64,000 bases of DNA from contig NZ_CP045200.1 in NCBI RefSeq assembly GCF_018636735.1, positions 1,798,001 to 1,862,000 on the forward strand, given 5' to 3'. Origin of the DNA: Erythrobacter sp. 3-20A1M (GTDB taxonomy: Bacteria; Pseudomonadota; Alphaproteobacteria; Sphingomonadales; Sphingomonadaceae). Below are positions 20,669-29,587 of this stretch, in pieces. Position numbers and translations under genes: made by a program. Position 1 is the first letter of the stretch; each line of letters begins with the position of its first letter. The notes under the pieces were generated by a model that searched no databases, was not told the origin of the DNA, and was given only the letters and a program-made list of their open reading frames with translations.

Positions 20669-20710
20669 TCAAGACCGGCAGGAAGCCGCGTGGCGCTCTC
20701 GCGGTCTTGA
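20669..20710. repeat. 9-bp inverted repeat between prmC and the DUF4167 gene
   Basis: TCAAGACCG (20669-20677) and CGGTCTTGA (20702-20710) are perfect inverted copies separated by 24 bases. There is no T-run, so it is not a standard terminator. It could be an operator for the DUF4167 gene or a 3' stabilising hairpin of the prmC transcript. Confidence 0.5.
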
Positions 20711-20853
20711 TCCAACATTTGCGCAGAGGTTCGGGCGGAAGCCGCTTGTCAGCAACGCAAATGACGGTCGCGCCCTGAGAATGGTGTCGGCGCGACGAGG
20801 GGTCGGGACGGGCACCCCTTTTCTATCAGCCCGAGTGTGAGGAAGATATTTCC

Positions 20854-21567
20854 TTGAACAACAACAACAATCGAAACAATCGGCGTCGCGGTCGCGGGAA
20901 TCGCAATCAGAGCGGCGGCGGCAACAACCAGAATCGCATCGACAGCCGGGCGCGCGGCAACGCTCCCCAGCTGCTCGACAAGTACAAGAAGCTGGCGCAG
21001 GACGCGCAGCATCATGGCGACCGCGTGCAGGCGGAATACTACCTGCAGTTCGCCGACCATTATTTCCGCGTAATCGCCGACAACAAGGCGCGTCAGGACG
21101 AACAGCGCGCCAAACGCGACGATCGCGATCAGTCTAACGACGACAGCGATGGCGACGACGAGGACGACGATCGGCGCAGTGCGCGCCGCCAGCCACGCCA
21201 GCGCCGCGACGACGGCGACGACCAGCAGCAGAGCCCCCGCCGCCGGTCGCGCCGCGACCGGGATGGCGACGACGGCGAGGACAATCGCTCCGACGATACC
21301 GATCGCTCGGCCGATCGTGCTGGCGGTCGCAACTCCGGCGACGATGCGGAGCGGGAAGAAAAGCCGCGCAAGGCTCGCAAGCCACGCACTCCCCGCGCCA
21401 AAGAAGGCGAGAAGGGTGTCGAGGGCGAAATCGACGCGACGGTCCTGCCGCCCTCGATCGGTGCCGACGGGGACGCCGCGCCCGCGCGCAAGCCGCGCCG
21501 CACCCGCAAGGTAGCCAAGGATAGCGACGATCAGGGCGACGATGGCAGGATGAGCGCGGTCGGCTGA
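20854..21567 (+). CDS. DUF4167 domain-containing, highly charged protein
   Basis: A 237-residue protein. It starts with an Asn/Arg-rich run, followed by the conserved DUF4167 core (about residues 30-80) that reads NAPQLLDKYKKLAQDAQHHG and YYLQFADHYFRV. The rest is low-complexity Asp/Arg/Lys sequence, surely disordered and nucleic-acid-like in character. The family is widespread in alphaproteobacteria, and its role is unknown; an RNA- or ribosome-associated function is a guess from composition. The start is TTG at 20854: AGGAAG sits eight bases upstream and no ATG or GTG fits. It lies 26 bp before lnt. Confidence 0.85.
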   Translation: MNNNNNRNNRRRGRGNRNQSGGGNNQNRIDSRARGNAPQLLDKYKKLAQDAQHHGDRVQAEYYLQFADHYFRVIADNKARQDEQRAKRDDRDQSNDDSDGDDEDDDRRSARRQPRQRRDDGDDQQQSPRRRSRRDRDGDDGEDNRSDDTDRSADRAGGRNSGDDAEREEKPRKARKPRTPRAKEGEKGVEGEIDATVLPPSIGADGDAAPARKPRRTRKVAKDSDDQGDDGRMSAVG

Positions 21568-21593
21568 GCGACGACCGCGAGGCGCGCCGTATC

Positions 21594-23168
21594 ATGGCCC
21601 GGCTGACCGATCGAATTCTGCTGCGCTATCCGGCCTGGTCGATGCTGGCGCTGGGCGCGCTGGCCGCAACCGGGTTTCCGCCGCTCGACCTGTGGCCGGT
21701 CGCCTTGCTGGCGATGGGCGCGGCGGGCCATATCCTTCATCGCAGTGGCAGTATGCGGCGGGCCGCCTGGCTCGGCTGGCTGTTCGGCGTCGCGCATTTC
21801 ACCGTGGCGGACAACTGGATCGCCGCCGCGTTCACGCACCAGTCTAATATGCCCGCCATCCTCGGCTGGTTCGCGGTGCCGCTGCTCTCCCTTTATCTCG
21901 CTGTCTATCCCGCACTTGCCGCCGCGGCGGCGCAAAGGCTGTTCGGGCGCACCCGAACGCTGCCCTTCGCGCTCGCCTATGCAGGGCTGTGGACCATTGC
22001 CGAATGGCTGCGCAGCTGGGTCTTCACCGGCTATGCCTGGGGGCCCTTCAGCCTGTTGCTGCTCGGCCCGATGGACCGGACCGGGCTGGCGGCGCTGCTG
22101 CCATTCATGGGGACCTATGCGTTGTCTGCGTGCGCCGTCCTGATCGGGCGGCTGCTGTTCGAACTACTGGAGCGGCGCTATTGGGTGGCTGCCGCCATCG
22201 CTTTCGCCGCCATGGCGCTGGGCATGTATTTCCCCGCGCCGACGCAGCGCGACACGGACCTGCGCTACACGCTGGTCCAGCCCAATCTCAGCCAGGCCCA
22301 GCTCGTCGATCCGCGTGAATACGAGCCCGCCTTCCTGACCATGGCCGGGCTTTCCGCGCGGCAGCAGGATGACGGCCGCCGGATCGTGCTGTGGCCGGAA
22401 AGCGGACTGCCCGACTATCTGCGGCCCGGCTATCCGCAGCGCTATTACGACGAGACGACCGCCGGGCGCGATCCGCGATTCGCGCGCAAGCGTCTCGGCC
22501 AGGTGATCGGCCCGGACAGCCGCTTGCTGACCGGCAATGTCGATCTGGTGATCGACCCGGCGCAGCAGCGGGCCATCGGTGCCTACAACGTGGTGACGGC
22601 GCTCGATCCGGACGGCGACATCGTCGGCAGCTATCGCAAGGCGCATCTGGTCCCCTACGGCGAATATTTGCCGCTGCGCTGGCTGCTGGAGCCGTTGGGC
22701 GCATCGCGCCTGGTGGCGGGGGCGTTCGATTTCCTCGCCGGGCCGGGCGCGCGCACGATCGACCTGGGCGACTATGGGAAGGTCGGGGTGCAGATCTGCT
22801 ACGAGATCGTGTTCTCGGGCGAGGTCGTCGATCGCGCCCACCGGCCCGATTACATCTTCACCCCGTCGAACGACGGCTGGTTCGGCGCCTGGGGCCCGCC
22901 CCAGCATTTCGCGCAATCCCGCATGCGCGCGATCGAGGAGGGGCTGCCAGTGCTGCGCTCCACCGTGAACGGGATCAGCGGCGTGATCGACGCGAACGGC
23001 GTCGTCCGCCAGCATCTGCCGCATGGCGTCGCCGGGCGGCTGACGGGGCTCGTCCCCGCGGCGAAGGCACCCACGCTCTTCTCCCGCTTCGGCAACGCGC
23101 TGGCACTGGCATGGGCGGCGGCGTTCCTGCTCGCCTCGCTGGTTGCCATGCGCCGGAGGCCGCGCTAA
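21594..23168 (+). CDS. lnt: apolipoprotein N-acyltransferase
   Basis: Inner-membrane enzyme that adds the third acyl chain to lipoproteins. 524 residues. N-terminal membrane domain with about six helices (residues 10-205), a periplasmic nitrilase-like domain (about 225-490), and a last helix near 500-518. The catalytic triad is visible: Glu in WPESGLPDY (about 266), Lys in [15 protein letters not shown] (about 348), Cys in [12 protein letters not shown] (about 401). Several lipoproteins in this window would be its substrates. Confidence 0.95.
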   Translation: MARLTDRILLRYPAWSMLALGALAATGFPPLDLWPVALLAMGAAGHILHRSGSMRRAAWLGWLFGVAHFTVADNWIAAAFTHQSNMPAILGWFAVPLLSLYLAVYPALAAAAAQRLFGRTRTLPFALAYAGLWTIAEWLRSWVFTGYAWGPFSLLLLGPMDRTGLAALLPFMGTYALSACAVLIGRLLFELLERRYWVAAAIAFAAMALGMYFPAPTQRDTDLRYTLVQPNLSQAQLVDPREYEPAFLTMAGLSARQQDDGRRIVLWPESGLPDYLRPGYPQRYYDETTAGRDPRFARKRLGQVIGPDSRLLTGNVDLVIDPAQQRAIGAYNVVTALDPDGDIVGSYRKAHLVPYGEYLPLRWLLEPLGASRLVAGAFDFLAGPGARTIDLGDYGKVGVQICYEIVFSGEVVDRAHRPDYIFTPSNDGWFGAWGPPQHFAQSRMRAIEEGLPVLRSTVNGISGVIDANGVVRQHLPHGVAGRLTGLVPAAKAPTLFSRFGNALALAWAAAFLLASLVAMRRRPR

Positions 23169-23179
23169 CAGACCGGGAC

Positions 23180-23195
23180 ATAAAGCTTTCGTTAT
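23180..23195 (+). promoter_or_regulatory. imperfect palindrome upstream of metK, candidate methionine-cycle repressor site
   Basis: ATAAAGCTTTCGTTAT lies in the 46-bp gap between lnt and metK, 19 bases before the metK start. The outer ATAA/TTAT arms are symmetric and the inner bases partly so. It resembles from memory the AT-rich ATAAAG-type palindromes reported for SahR/SamR-like ArsR-family repressors of methionine genes in proteobacteria. The match is by eye only. Confidence 0.3.
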
Positions 23196-23214
23196 ATCCC
23201 TCCAAAGAGGTCCC

Positions 23215-24435
23215 ATGCGCGCCAATTACATCTTCACCTCCGAAAGCGTTTCGGAAGGCCATCCGGACAAGGTTTCGGACCAGATTTCCGATGCCATCGT
23301 CGACCTGTTCCTTTCCAAGGATCCCGAGGCGCGGGTCGCCTGCGAGACGCTGACGACCACGCAGCGCGTCATCCTGGCCGGCGAAATCCGCGGCCAGGGC
23401 ATCATGGACTCGGACGGCAACTGGGCCCCCGGGATCGAGGACGAGATCGAGCGTACGGTGCGCGAGGTGGTACGCGACATCGGCTACGCGCAGGATGGTT
23501 TCCACTGGGAAACGCTCACCTTCGACAACCATCTGCACGGCCAGAGCGTCGACATCGCGCAGGGCGTCGATGCGGGCAGCGATGGCTCCAACAAGGACGA
23601 GGGCGCGGGCGATCAGGGCATCATGTTCGGTTTCGCCTGCGACGAGACGCCCGACCTGATGCCGGCGACGCTCGATTACAGCCACAAGGTGCTCCACCGC
23701 ATGGCGCAGGACCGCAAGAGCGGCGCGGCACCGTTCCTGGAGCCCGACAGCAAGAGCCAGATCACGCTGCGCTACGAGGATCACAAGCCGGTGGCCTGCA
23801 CCGCAGTGGTCGTGAGCACGCAGCACAAGCCCGGCTACGACGAGGGCGAAAAGGAAGCCCAGCTGCGCGACTATGTGAAGGGCGTGGTCTCGGATATCCT
23901 GCCCGACGGCTTCCTGTCGGACGAGACGAAGTGGCACATCAACCCCACCGGCACTTTCGAGATCGGCGGGCCGGACGGCGACGCCGGACTGACCGGGCGC
24001 AAGATCATCGTCGATACCTATGGCGGCGCGGCCCCGCATGGCGGCGGCGCGTTCAGCGGCAAGGATCCAACCAAGGTCGATCGTTCCGCCGCCTACATCA
24101 CCCGCTATCTCGCGAAGAACGTGGTCGCCGCCGGGCTGGCGAAGCGCTGCACAATCCAGGTCGCCTACGCGATCGGCGTCAGCGAGCCGCTGTCGCTCTA
24201 TGTCGACACGCACGGCACCGGCACGGTGGAGGACGAGGCGCTTGAGGCGGCGATCCGCAAGATCGGCAAGCTGGGTGGGCTGACCCCGCGTGCGATCCGC
24301 ACGCATCTGGGCCTCAACAAGCCGATCTATCGCAAGAGCGCCGCCTACGGTCATTTCGGCCGCGATGTGACCGGCGAATATTTCCCGTGGGAGCGGACCG
24401 ACCTCGCCGACGAGCTGAAGGCGGCGCTCGCTTAG
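23215..24435 (+). CDS. metK: S-adenosylmethionine synthetase
   Basis: Makes SAM from methionine and ATP. 406 residues, slightly longer than the E. coli enzyme. Seen: [15 protein letters not shown] at about residues 12-26, the ATP-binding [12 protein letters not shown] at about 127-138, and the P-loop-like [19 protein letters not shown] at about 277-295. The ATG at 23215 matches the family N-terminus and is preceded by AAAGAGG. The gene lies 46 bp after lnt on the same strand. Confidence 0.97.
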   Translation: MRANYIFTSESVSEGHPDKVSDQISDAIVDLFLSKDPEARVACETLTTTQRVILAGEIRGQGIMDSDGNWAPGIEDEIERTVREVVRDIGYAQDGFHWETLTFDNHLHGQSVDIAQGVDAGSDGSNKDEGAGDQGIMFGFACDETPDLMPATLDYSHKVLHRMAQDRKSGAAPFLEPDSKSQITLRYEDHKPVACTAVVVSTQHKPGYDEGEKEAQLRDYVKGVVSDILPDGFLSDETKWHINPTGTFEIGGPDGDAGLTGRKIIVDTYGGAAPHGGGAFSGKDPTKVDRSAAYITRYLAKNVVAAGLAKRCTIQVAYAIGVSEPLSLYVDTHGTGTVEDEALEAAIRKIGKLGGLTPRAIRTHLGLNKPIYRKSAAYGHFGRDVTGEYFPWERTDLADELKAALA

Positions 24436-24444
24436 GCGAGCCCG

Positions 24445-25008
24445 TCAGCCGCCGGGCGCGGTTCCGGGGCGCAGATACGCGAACATGTGGGCGACGTAGT
24501 CGGCCTTCCCCAGTTCGACGCCTTCCTTCCGCAGGATCGCGTATGCGGTCATCAGGTGGAAGTAGAACTGGGGTAGTGCCCAATCGCGCGCATATTGCTC
24601 GCCCGTCAGGTCGAAGATCATGCCCATGGGCAGCGCGTGCGCGATCTCGGCGGGTGCATCGGGCGCGCTGTCCGGCACCGCTTCGTCCAGGAAAGCGAGC
24701 GTGTCAGCAATGCGGGTTTGCGCTTCGGCGAGAGTCCCGGGTCGCTCGCCCGCCTCGCGCCCTTCGTTCAGCAGCATATCGACCACCGGCGGAAAATTGG
24801 TTTCCAGCAGGCGGCACACCCCTTCATAGGCCTGCACGCAAGCGAAGCGGACTTGCGTGGCCAGCGGGAACATGTCCGGCGCGAGCCGCGCGGCGAGAAG
24901 GGCCGCGCCTTGATCGTCCGCCGACTGCTGCTCCACCTTCGCCAGCCATTGGGACAGCGCGGTCAGCATCTGGCGATAGGTCGGGGCCAGCCATTCGATC
25001 GGTTTCAT
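24445..25008 (-). CDS. DUF1993 family protein
   Basis: A 187-residue, mainly helical soluble protein that fits DUF1993, whose fold relates to the DinB-like helical bundles. The sequence has the family-like N-terminal block YRQMLTALSQWLAKVE (about residues 11-26) and C-terminal FHLMTAYAILRKEGVELGKADY (split here as FHLMTAYAILRKE and GVELGKADY, about 148-170). The function is unknown. It is convergent with metK (nine-base gap) and lies just downstream of the CaiB-type gene, so it may be the last gene of that cluster. Confidence 0.75.
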   Translation of the reverse strand: MKPIEWLAPTYRQMLTALSQWLAKVEQQSADDQGAALLAARLAPDMFPLATQVRFACVQAYEGVCRLLETNFPPVVDMLLNEGREAGERPGTLAEAQTRIADTLAFLDEAVPDSAPDAPAEIAHALPMGMIFDLTGEQYARDWALPQFYFHLMTAYAILRKEGVELGKADYVAHMFAYLRPGTAPGG

Positions 25009-25033
25009 TGCAGGTCTTTCCATTGCCCGGGCT

Positions 25034-26191
25034 TCAGCCGTTATCCTCGTGTTCGCCCAGCCGGGGCGACGGGCGGTCGAGCGCCAGTTCGGCGTCGGAG
25101 AACCGGAATGGGCTGCGCACGCCGGGAATGCCCTCCAGCTCCACCTTCAGCCCGCGCGCGCGAACCTGCGGATCGGCGAAGACGTCGTTCAGCTGATTGA
25201 TCGGTCCGGCGGGGATGCCCGCGGCGGCGCAGGCGCGCAGCAGCTCGGCGCGCTGCCAGCCGCGCGTCTCGCCCGCCAGCATCGCGTTCAGCGCGTCGCG
25301 GTTGGCGAGCCTGGCGGCGTTGGTGGCGAAACGCTCGTCCGAGAGCAGGTCTGACCGATCGAGCACGTCCAGCAGCTTGCGGAACAGACCGTCATTGCCG
25401 GGGGCGAGCACCACCTCGCCATCGGCGACCGGATAGACGCCATAGGCGCTCACCTGCAGATGCTGGTTGCCCATGCGCGGCGGGTTTGCGCCGCTGGCGA
25501 ACAGCGCCATCGCCTGATTGGCGAGCAGCGACACCGAACAATCGAGCAGCGCCATGTCGACATGCTGCCCGGTGCCGGTGCGCGCGCGCATAAACAGCGC
25601 CGCCTGGATCGCGTTCGCCGCGTAGATGCCACAGAACAGGTCCGAGATCGCCAGCCCGTGCTTCATCGGTTCGCCCTCGGGCTCCCCCGTCAGCGCCATG
25701 AAGCCGCTCATCGCCTGGATGACGAAATCGTAACCCGGCTCGTCGCGGCGCGGCCCGTCCTGCCCGAAACCCGTTATCGAGCAGTAGACGAGGCGCTCGT
25801 TCGCTTGCGCCAGGGCCGGGTAGTCGAGCCCGAAGCGGACGAGCTTGCCTGGCAGGAAGTTCTCGATCAAGACATCCGCGCCCGCGGCCAGATCCTTGAC
25901 CCCTTCCAGCTGACCCTCGTCCCGGAAATCGGCCACGATCCCGCGCTTGCCCCGATTGCAGGCGTGATAATAGGCGGCCTCCGGCGTGCCATCCGCGCGC
26001 TCGATATAGGGTGGGCCCCATTGCCGGGTGTTGTCCCCGCCGGGGCTTTCCACCTTGATGACGTCGGCCCCCAGATCGGCCAGCATCTGGCCTGCCCAGG
26101 GGCCCGCCAGTACCCGCGCCAGTTCCAGCACTTTCAATCCGGCCAGCGGTGACTGTGGATTGCGCGGATTGTCCAGCCATTCGATGCTCAT
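25034..26191 (-). CDS. CaiB/BaiF (family III) CoA-transferase
   Basis: A 385-residue formyl-CoA-transferase-like enzyme that moves CoA between carboxylic acids. The N-terminal half has LAGLKVLELARVLAGPWAG (about 16-34) and ADVIKVE (about 43-49). The likely catalytic Asp is in GYDFVIQAMSGFM (about 150-162), and GQHVDMALLDCSVSLLA (about 209-225) is also typical. The acid substrate is not readable from sequence. Its ATG overlaps the stop of the upstream hydrolase gene (ATGA), so it belongs to the coupled CoA-transferase/hydrolase cluster. Confidence 0.88.
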   Translation of the reverse strand: MSIEWLDNPRNPQSPLAGLKVLELARVLAGPWAGQMLADLGADVIKVESPGGDNTRQWGPPYIERADGTPEAAYYHACNRGKRGIVADFRDEGQLEGVKDLAAGADVLIENFLPGKLVRFGLDYPALAQANERLVYCSITGFGQDGPRRDEPGYDFVIQAMSGFMALTGEPEGEPMKHGLAISDLFCGIYAANAIQAALFMRARTGTGQHVDMALLDCSVSLLANQAMALFASGANPPRMGNQHLQVSAYGVYPVADGEVVLAPGNDGLFRKLLDVLDRSDLLSDERFATNAARLANRDALNAMLAGETRGWQRAELLRACAAAGIPAGPINQLNDVFADPQVRARGLKVELEGIPGVRSPFRFSDAELALDRPSPRLGEHEDNG

Positions 26192-27087
26192 TGCGAAACC
26201 TGCCCCAGATTGCGTTTCAGGAACGCCACGCTGTCGGCCAGCACTGGGGCCTTGTCGCGAAACGGCGTCGACAGAGCCATCACCACTTCTTCGTGATCGA
26301 TCGGCCCATAATTCTTCAGCTCGACCGGTGCGCCGAGCTTTCGCAGCTTCGCCGCGAGCCTGTCGGCATTGCGGTGCCGCACCGTCTCGTCACCGTTCGA
26401 GGTCACCAGCAACAGCGGCGGGGCGTCGGCGCGGGCATAGGTGATCGGCTGCGTCTCCAGCGGGCGGGGCCAGCGGGACATCGCATCGATCGAACGCTTC
26501 GTGTCGAAGGGGTAGAAGTCGTATGGGCCGGACAGGCCGATGGCGGCCTTCACGATGGCGGGATCGACGCGGGCTTCGCGCAGCCATTTCCCGTCCAGCG
26601 CCAGCATGATCGCCTCGTATGCGCCCGCCGAATGCCCGACGAGGGCGATACGGTCGGGATCGCCGCCGTAGCGGGCAGCATTGTCCCGCGTCCAGCGCAC
26701 CGCCTCGGCCCCGTCCTGCAGGAAGGCTGGGAAGCGCACCGCGGGCACCTTGCGATAATCGGGGATGACGACGAGGAAGCCCGCATTGGCCAGTGCGCGT
26801 CCGGCAAAGGCATAGGCGGCCCGGTCGCCCTTCACCCAGCCACCGCCATACCAGAAGATCACCACCGGCAGGCGGACGGAGGCGGATGTGCCTTCGGGTC
26901 GCCAGATATCCAGCGTCTGGGCGTGGCTGCCGAAGGGGACCGCTTTCGCAACCTTGGTCGCGCCGCGATCGCCGCCCCAGGCCCAGTCGTAGCCGGACAG
27001 CAGGCTGGGCGGGGAGGTGGTCGCGAGCACCACGCCCGCCGCCAGCGCGGCGATCGCCAGGCCCGCGAGCGCGATCCGCCCGCGCAT
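26188..27087 (-). CDS. alpha/beta hydrolase (esterase/lipase-like), membrane-anchored or secreted
   Basis: A 299-residue alpha/beta-hydrolase. An N-terminal hydrophobic segment (about residues 5-24) acts as signal or anchor. The oxyanion-hole motif reads YGGGW (about 80-84) in place of the usual HGGG; the nucleophile elbow is GHSAG (about 151-155), with Ser as nucleophile; likely acid and base residues lie in NGDET and DHEE near 232 and 265. It probably cleaves a carboxylic ester. It overlaps its neighbours by one base (TGATG) upstream and four bases downstream, so translation is coupled. Confidence 0.82.
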   Translation of the reverse strand: MRGRIALAGLAIAALAAGVVLATTSPPSLLSGYDWAWGGDRGATKVAKAVPFGSHAQTLDIWRPEGTSASVRLPVVIFWYGGGWVKGDRAAYAFAGRALANAGFLVVIPDYRKVPAVRFPAFLQDGAEAVRWTRDNAARYGGDPDRIALVGHSAGAYEAIMLALDGKWLREARVDPAIVKAAIGLSGPYDFYPFDTKRSIDAMSRWPRPLETQPITYARADAPPLLLVTSNGDETVRHRNADRLAAKLRKLGAPVELKNYGPIDHEEVVMALSTPFRDKAPVLADSVAFLKRNLGQVSQ

Positions 27088-27737
27088 CAGGCGGTGTAGT
27101 GCGCGGTGGTCTGCGCGGCGACCTCCTCCGCCGTCACGCCCGGGGCCAGCTCCTTCAGCGCAAAGGGGCTATCGTGATCGGGTCGCTGGAATACCGCGAG
27201 GTTGGTCACGATCATGTCGACGACATTGGTGCCGGTCAGCGGCAGGGTGCACTCGGGGATGAATTTCGGGCTGCCGTCCTTGGCGGTGTGGTCCATCACC
27301 ACGATGATCTTCTTGACCCCGGCGACCAGGTCCATCGCGCCGCCCATGCCCTTGATCATCTTGCCCGGGATCATCCAGTTGGCGATGTCGCCGTTCTCGG
27401 CCACTTCCATCGCGCCCAGCACGGTGAGGTCGATATGCCCCCCGCGGATCATCGCGAAGCTGGTCGCGCTGTCGAAATAGGCGCTGTGCGGCAGCTCACT
27501 GATGGTCTGCTTGCCGGCATTGATCAGGTCGGCGTCCTCCTCGCCCTCGTAGGGGAAGGGACCGATCCCAAGCATGCCGTTCTCGCTCTGCAGCGTCACC
27601 TGCATTCCTTCGGGGATGTGGTTGGCGACCAGCGTCGGGATGCCGATGCCCAGATTGACGTAGTACCCGTCCTGCAATTCCTGCGCGGCGCGGGCGGCCA
27701 TCTGGTCGCGGGTCCAGCCGGGGGCGGTATCGGTCAT
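27087..27737 (-). CDS. scoB: 3-oxoacid CoA-transferase subunit B
   Basis: Beta subunit of a family I CoA-transferase (succinyl-CoA:3-ketoacid type) that activates acetoacetate or a related oxoacid. 216 residues. It has [17 protein letters not shown] (about 24-40) and the catalytic Glu in [13 protein letters not shown] (about 50-62), and [14 protein letters not shown] (about 97-110). The alpha subunit is not adjacent, unlike the usual scoAB order; two lipoprotein genes lie between. Exact acyl donor and acceptor are inference. Confidence 0.92.
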   Translation of the reverse strand: MTDTAPGWTRDQMAARAAQELQDGYYVNLGIGIPTLVANHIPEGMQVTLQSENGMLGIGPFPYEGEEDADLINAGKQTISELPHSAYFDSATSFAMIRGGHIDLTVLGAMEVAENGDIANWMIPGKMIKGMGGAMDLVAGVKKIIVVMDHTAKDGSPKFIPECTLPLTGTNVVDMIVTNLAVFQRPDHDSPFALKELAPGVTAEEVAAQTTAHYTA

Positions 27738-27740
27738 AGG

Positions 27741-28589
27741 TCAGTCTTTCTGCGGTTGGAGCGGCGGGGGGACGAGGAACCATCCCCGCCCGAGAAGCGG
27801 ATCGAGCGCATGGGCCGCGTTCGGATCCTTGAGATAGTCGAACAGCTGGTCGAAATCGCTGCGGGTATCCCCCAGAATCGCGACCGTGCAATGGCTCGCG
27901 GCGAGTTCTTCGCGCCGCGCCTGCTTGCTGTCGCCCGGGCGGCGCATCAGCAGCAGCGTATCGGTTCCGGCGGGATCGAGGCCGCTTTCTTCGAGCGCCA
28001 TGCGAAGCTCGCCCGCGAAACCCGCGCCGAGTCGCGAGATCCAGGCGATATCCGCCCCGCGGTCGCGGGCATGGGCGAGAACATCGGCAAGCGCGCCATC
28101 GCCGCCCAGCGGCCGGTCCATCCGCAAGGGCTCGCCGGCGGGGTCGAGATCGACCAGCACCGCAGGCGGGCGCGCGGCGCAATCGGCGCGCTCGGTCCCC
28201 ATCGATCCGGGATCGGCCAGAGTCGCGGACAGACGCTCCTCGCCCGGGCCGGTGCGCGTCTGCGCCGCAAGATAGGTGTCGAGGACGGCATAATCCGCCC
28301 GACCGCCGACCGGCTGCGCCATGGCGGGTCGCGCGTCGCTCGCCCCCGCGCCGCCCGGCGCGACGGCGGGAATGCGCGTCTCCGGCACAGTCTCGTCCAG
28401 GCCGACCTTGTCAGCGGTACGCGGGCGCGCCGTATCGGGTGCCGAGCGGGTGGAGCTCCCGACGTCGAGCAAGCCGGTCTCGCGCCCCGCGATCGCACCC
28501 CCGGCTGCGACCGGGATCAGCGCCGCGGCGACGCAGCCCGACAGCGTCGGCAGCACCGCCAGCGCGAGGAGGGACGCGCGCAGCCTCAT
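27741..28589 (-). CDS. lipoprotein, diverged paralogue of e(P4)-type acid phosphatase
   Basis: A 282-residue protein with a lipoprotein signal (lipobox LSGC at about residues 16-19), a disordered middle, and a C-terminal half that lines up with the next gene upstream. Shared blocks: AVLVDLDPAGEP against AVVFDVDETVIL, a TLLLMR-(Arg)-block against TLFLKGDD, and TVAILGDTRSDF against VVALAGDNLGDF; both end in a GRGWF/GNGWF motif near the C-terminus. The HAD motif I keeps both Asp but loses the Thr, and the Asn-rich motif II is not conserved, so it may be catalytically altered or a pseudoenzyme. Probably an outer- or inner-membrane-tethered periplasmic protein. It overlaps the upstream gene by four bases. 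Confidence 0.7.
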   Translation of the reverse strand: MRLRASLLALAVLPTLSGCVAAALIPVAAGGAIAGRETGLLDVGSSTRSAPDTARPRTADKVGLDETVPETRIPAVAPGGAGASDARPAMAQPVGGRADYAVLDTYLAAQTRTGPGEERLSATLADPGSMGTERADCAARPPAVLVDLDPAGEPLRMDRPLGGDGALADVLAHARDRGADIAWISRLGAGFAGELRMALEESGLDPAGTDTLLLMRRPGDSKQARREELAASHCTVAILGDTRSDFDQLFDYLKDPNAAHALDPLLGRGWFLVPPPLQPQKD

Positions 28590-29587
28590 GGGTTGGGCGC
28601 GTCTCCCGCGATGCCCGGCTGCCAGCGCGCGTCGGGCGGGAAGACGTCGCCCACATTCCCCTTGATCGATTCGCCGTAAACGGGGTTGGGCAGCGCGAAC
28701 CAGCCATTGCCCCACAACTGCGCATAGCGCCCCCGCGCGGCGAGTTCGCGGCGGGCCTGCGGAGCGAGACCGCTGTCGTTGAAGACGTCGGCGAAGTCGC
28801 CGAGATTGTCACCTGCCAGCGCCACCACGCAATAGCGTGCGGCGATGGTGGCGCGGCGACCGTCCTTGCGCCCGCCCATCGCATCGTCACCCTTCAGGAA
28901 CAGCGTGTCGAAATGCGTTGCCGGGCCCAGGCCCGCGGCGGCAATGGCGGCGGCGGTTCCCTTCGCATATCGCGCATCGCGATTGGTGTTGTAGACAACC
29001 GCGATGCCCGCCTCGCGCAGGCGGCGCAGACCGGTCACCGCGCCGGGGACGGGTGCCACGAACGGCGCGCCGTTGGCGGCCCATTCATCCCAAGACTTGC
29101 TGTCATAGGGATGGCCGAGCGCGGTCCAGTATTCGAACCCGCTATTGAGGATCACCGTCTCGTCCACATCGAACACCACGGCGGGCTGCTTGGTCGAGCC
29201 GTCGGGCTTGCGGCAATCCACCGTTCCGGTTCCGCCAGCGGCATCGGGCAGGCCCATCTCGACCGATCGCGCGGGCTTCGCGGCGGCCGCGCCGATCGCG
29301 TAATCGGCAAGCATGCGATACGCCTGGATGGAGGCCCCGGCGGCTTCGCCCGAACCATAGAGCCAGCGCATCGAATCGGGCGCGGGCTGGTCGAGCGGAT
29401 CGGTCGCCATCGTCGCTTCCGGACGGGCTCCATCGGTCGTCCCACCCAGCGCGTCGTTCCCGCGCAGGCTCGCAACCGGCTGGCTCGCCGCCGCGCGCGC
29501 GTCGGCCATCAGGCTGTCGCTGGTTGAGACGCAGCCCGACAGGCTTGCGCTCGCCAGCAGCGCCGCGACGACCGCGCGCCGCATCAT
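28586..29587 (-). CDS. HAD-family acid phosphatase lipoprotein (e(P4)/5'-nucleotidase-like)
   Basis: A 333-residue lipoprotein (lipobox LSGC at about 16-19) of the class C acid phosphatase / lipoprotein e(P4) group, which dephosphorylates nucleotides or other phosphomonoesters in the periplasm. HAD motif I VVFDVDETVIL is at about residues 138-148, motif II VVYNTNRDA at about 190, and motif IV AGDNLGDFADVF at about 256. The middle carries the usual EYW block. The first of two adjacent ATG codons (29587) overlaps the scoA stop (ATGA), and its own stop overlaps the next gene. Its place inside a CoA-transferase operon is unusual. Confidence 0.82.
   Translation of the reverse strand: MMRRAVVAALLASASLSGCVSTSDSLMADARAAASQPVASLRGNDALGGTTDGARPEATMATDPLDQPAPDSMRWLYGSGEAAGASIQAYRMLADYAIGAAAAKPARSVEMGLPDAAGGTGTVDCRKPDGSTKQPAVVFDVDETVILNSGFEYWTALGHPYDSKSWDEWAANGAPFVAPVPGAVTGLRRLREAGIAVVYNTNRDARYAKGTAAAIAAAGLGPATHFDTLFLKGDDAMGGRKDGRRATIAARYCVVALAGDNLGDFADVFNDSGLAPQARRELAARGRYAQLWGNGWFALPNPVYGESIKGNVGDVFPPDARWQPGIAGDAPNP

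Noticed and set aside
23169..23214. SAM riboswitch before metK
   Set aside because: The 46-bp gap lacks the conserved cores of SAM-II or SAM/SAH aptamers that I can recall; a protein operator fits better.
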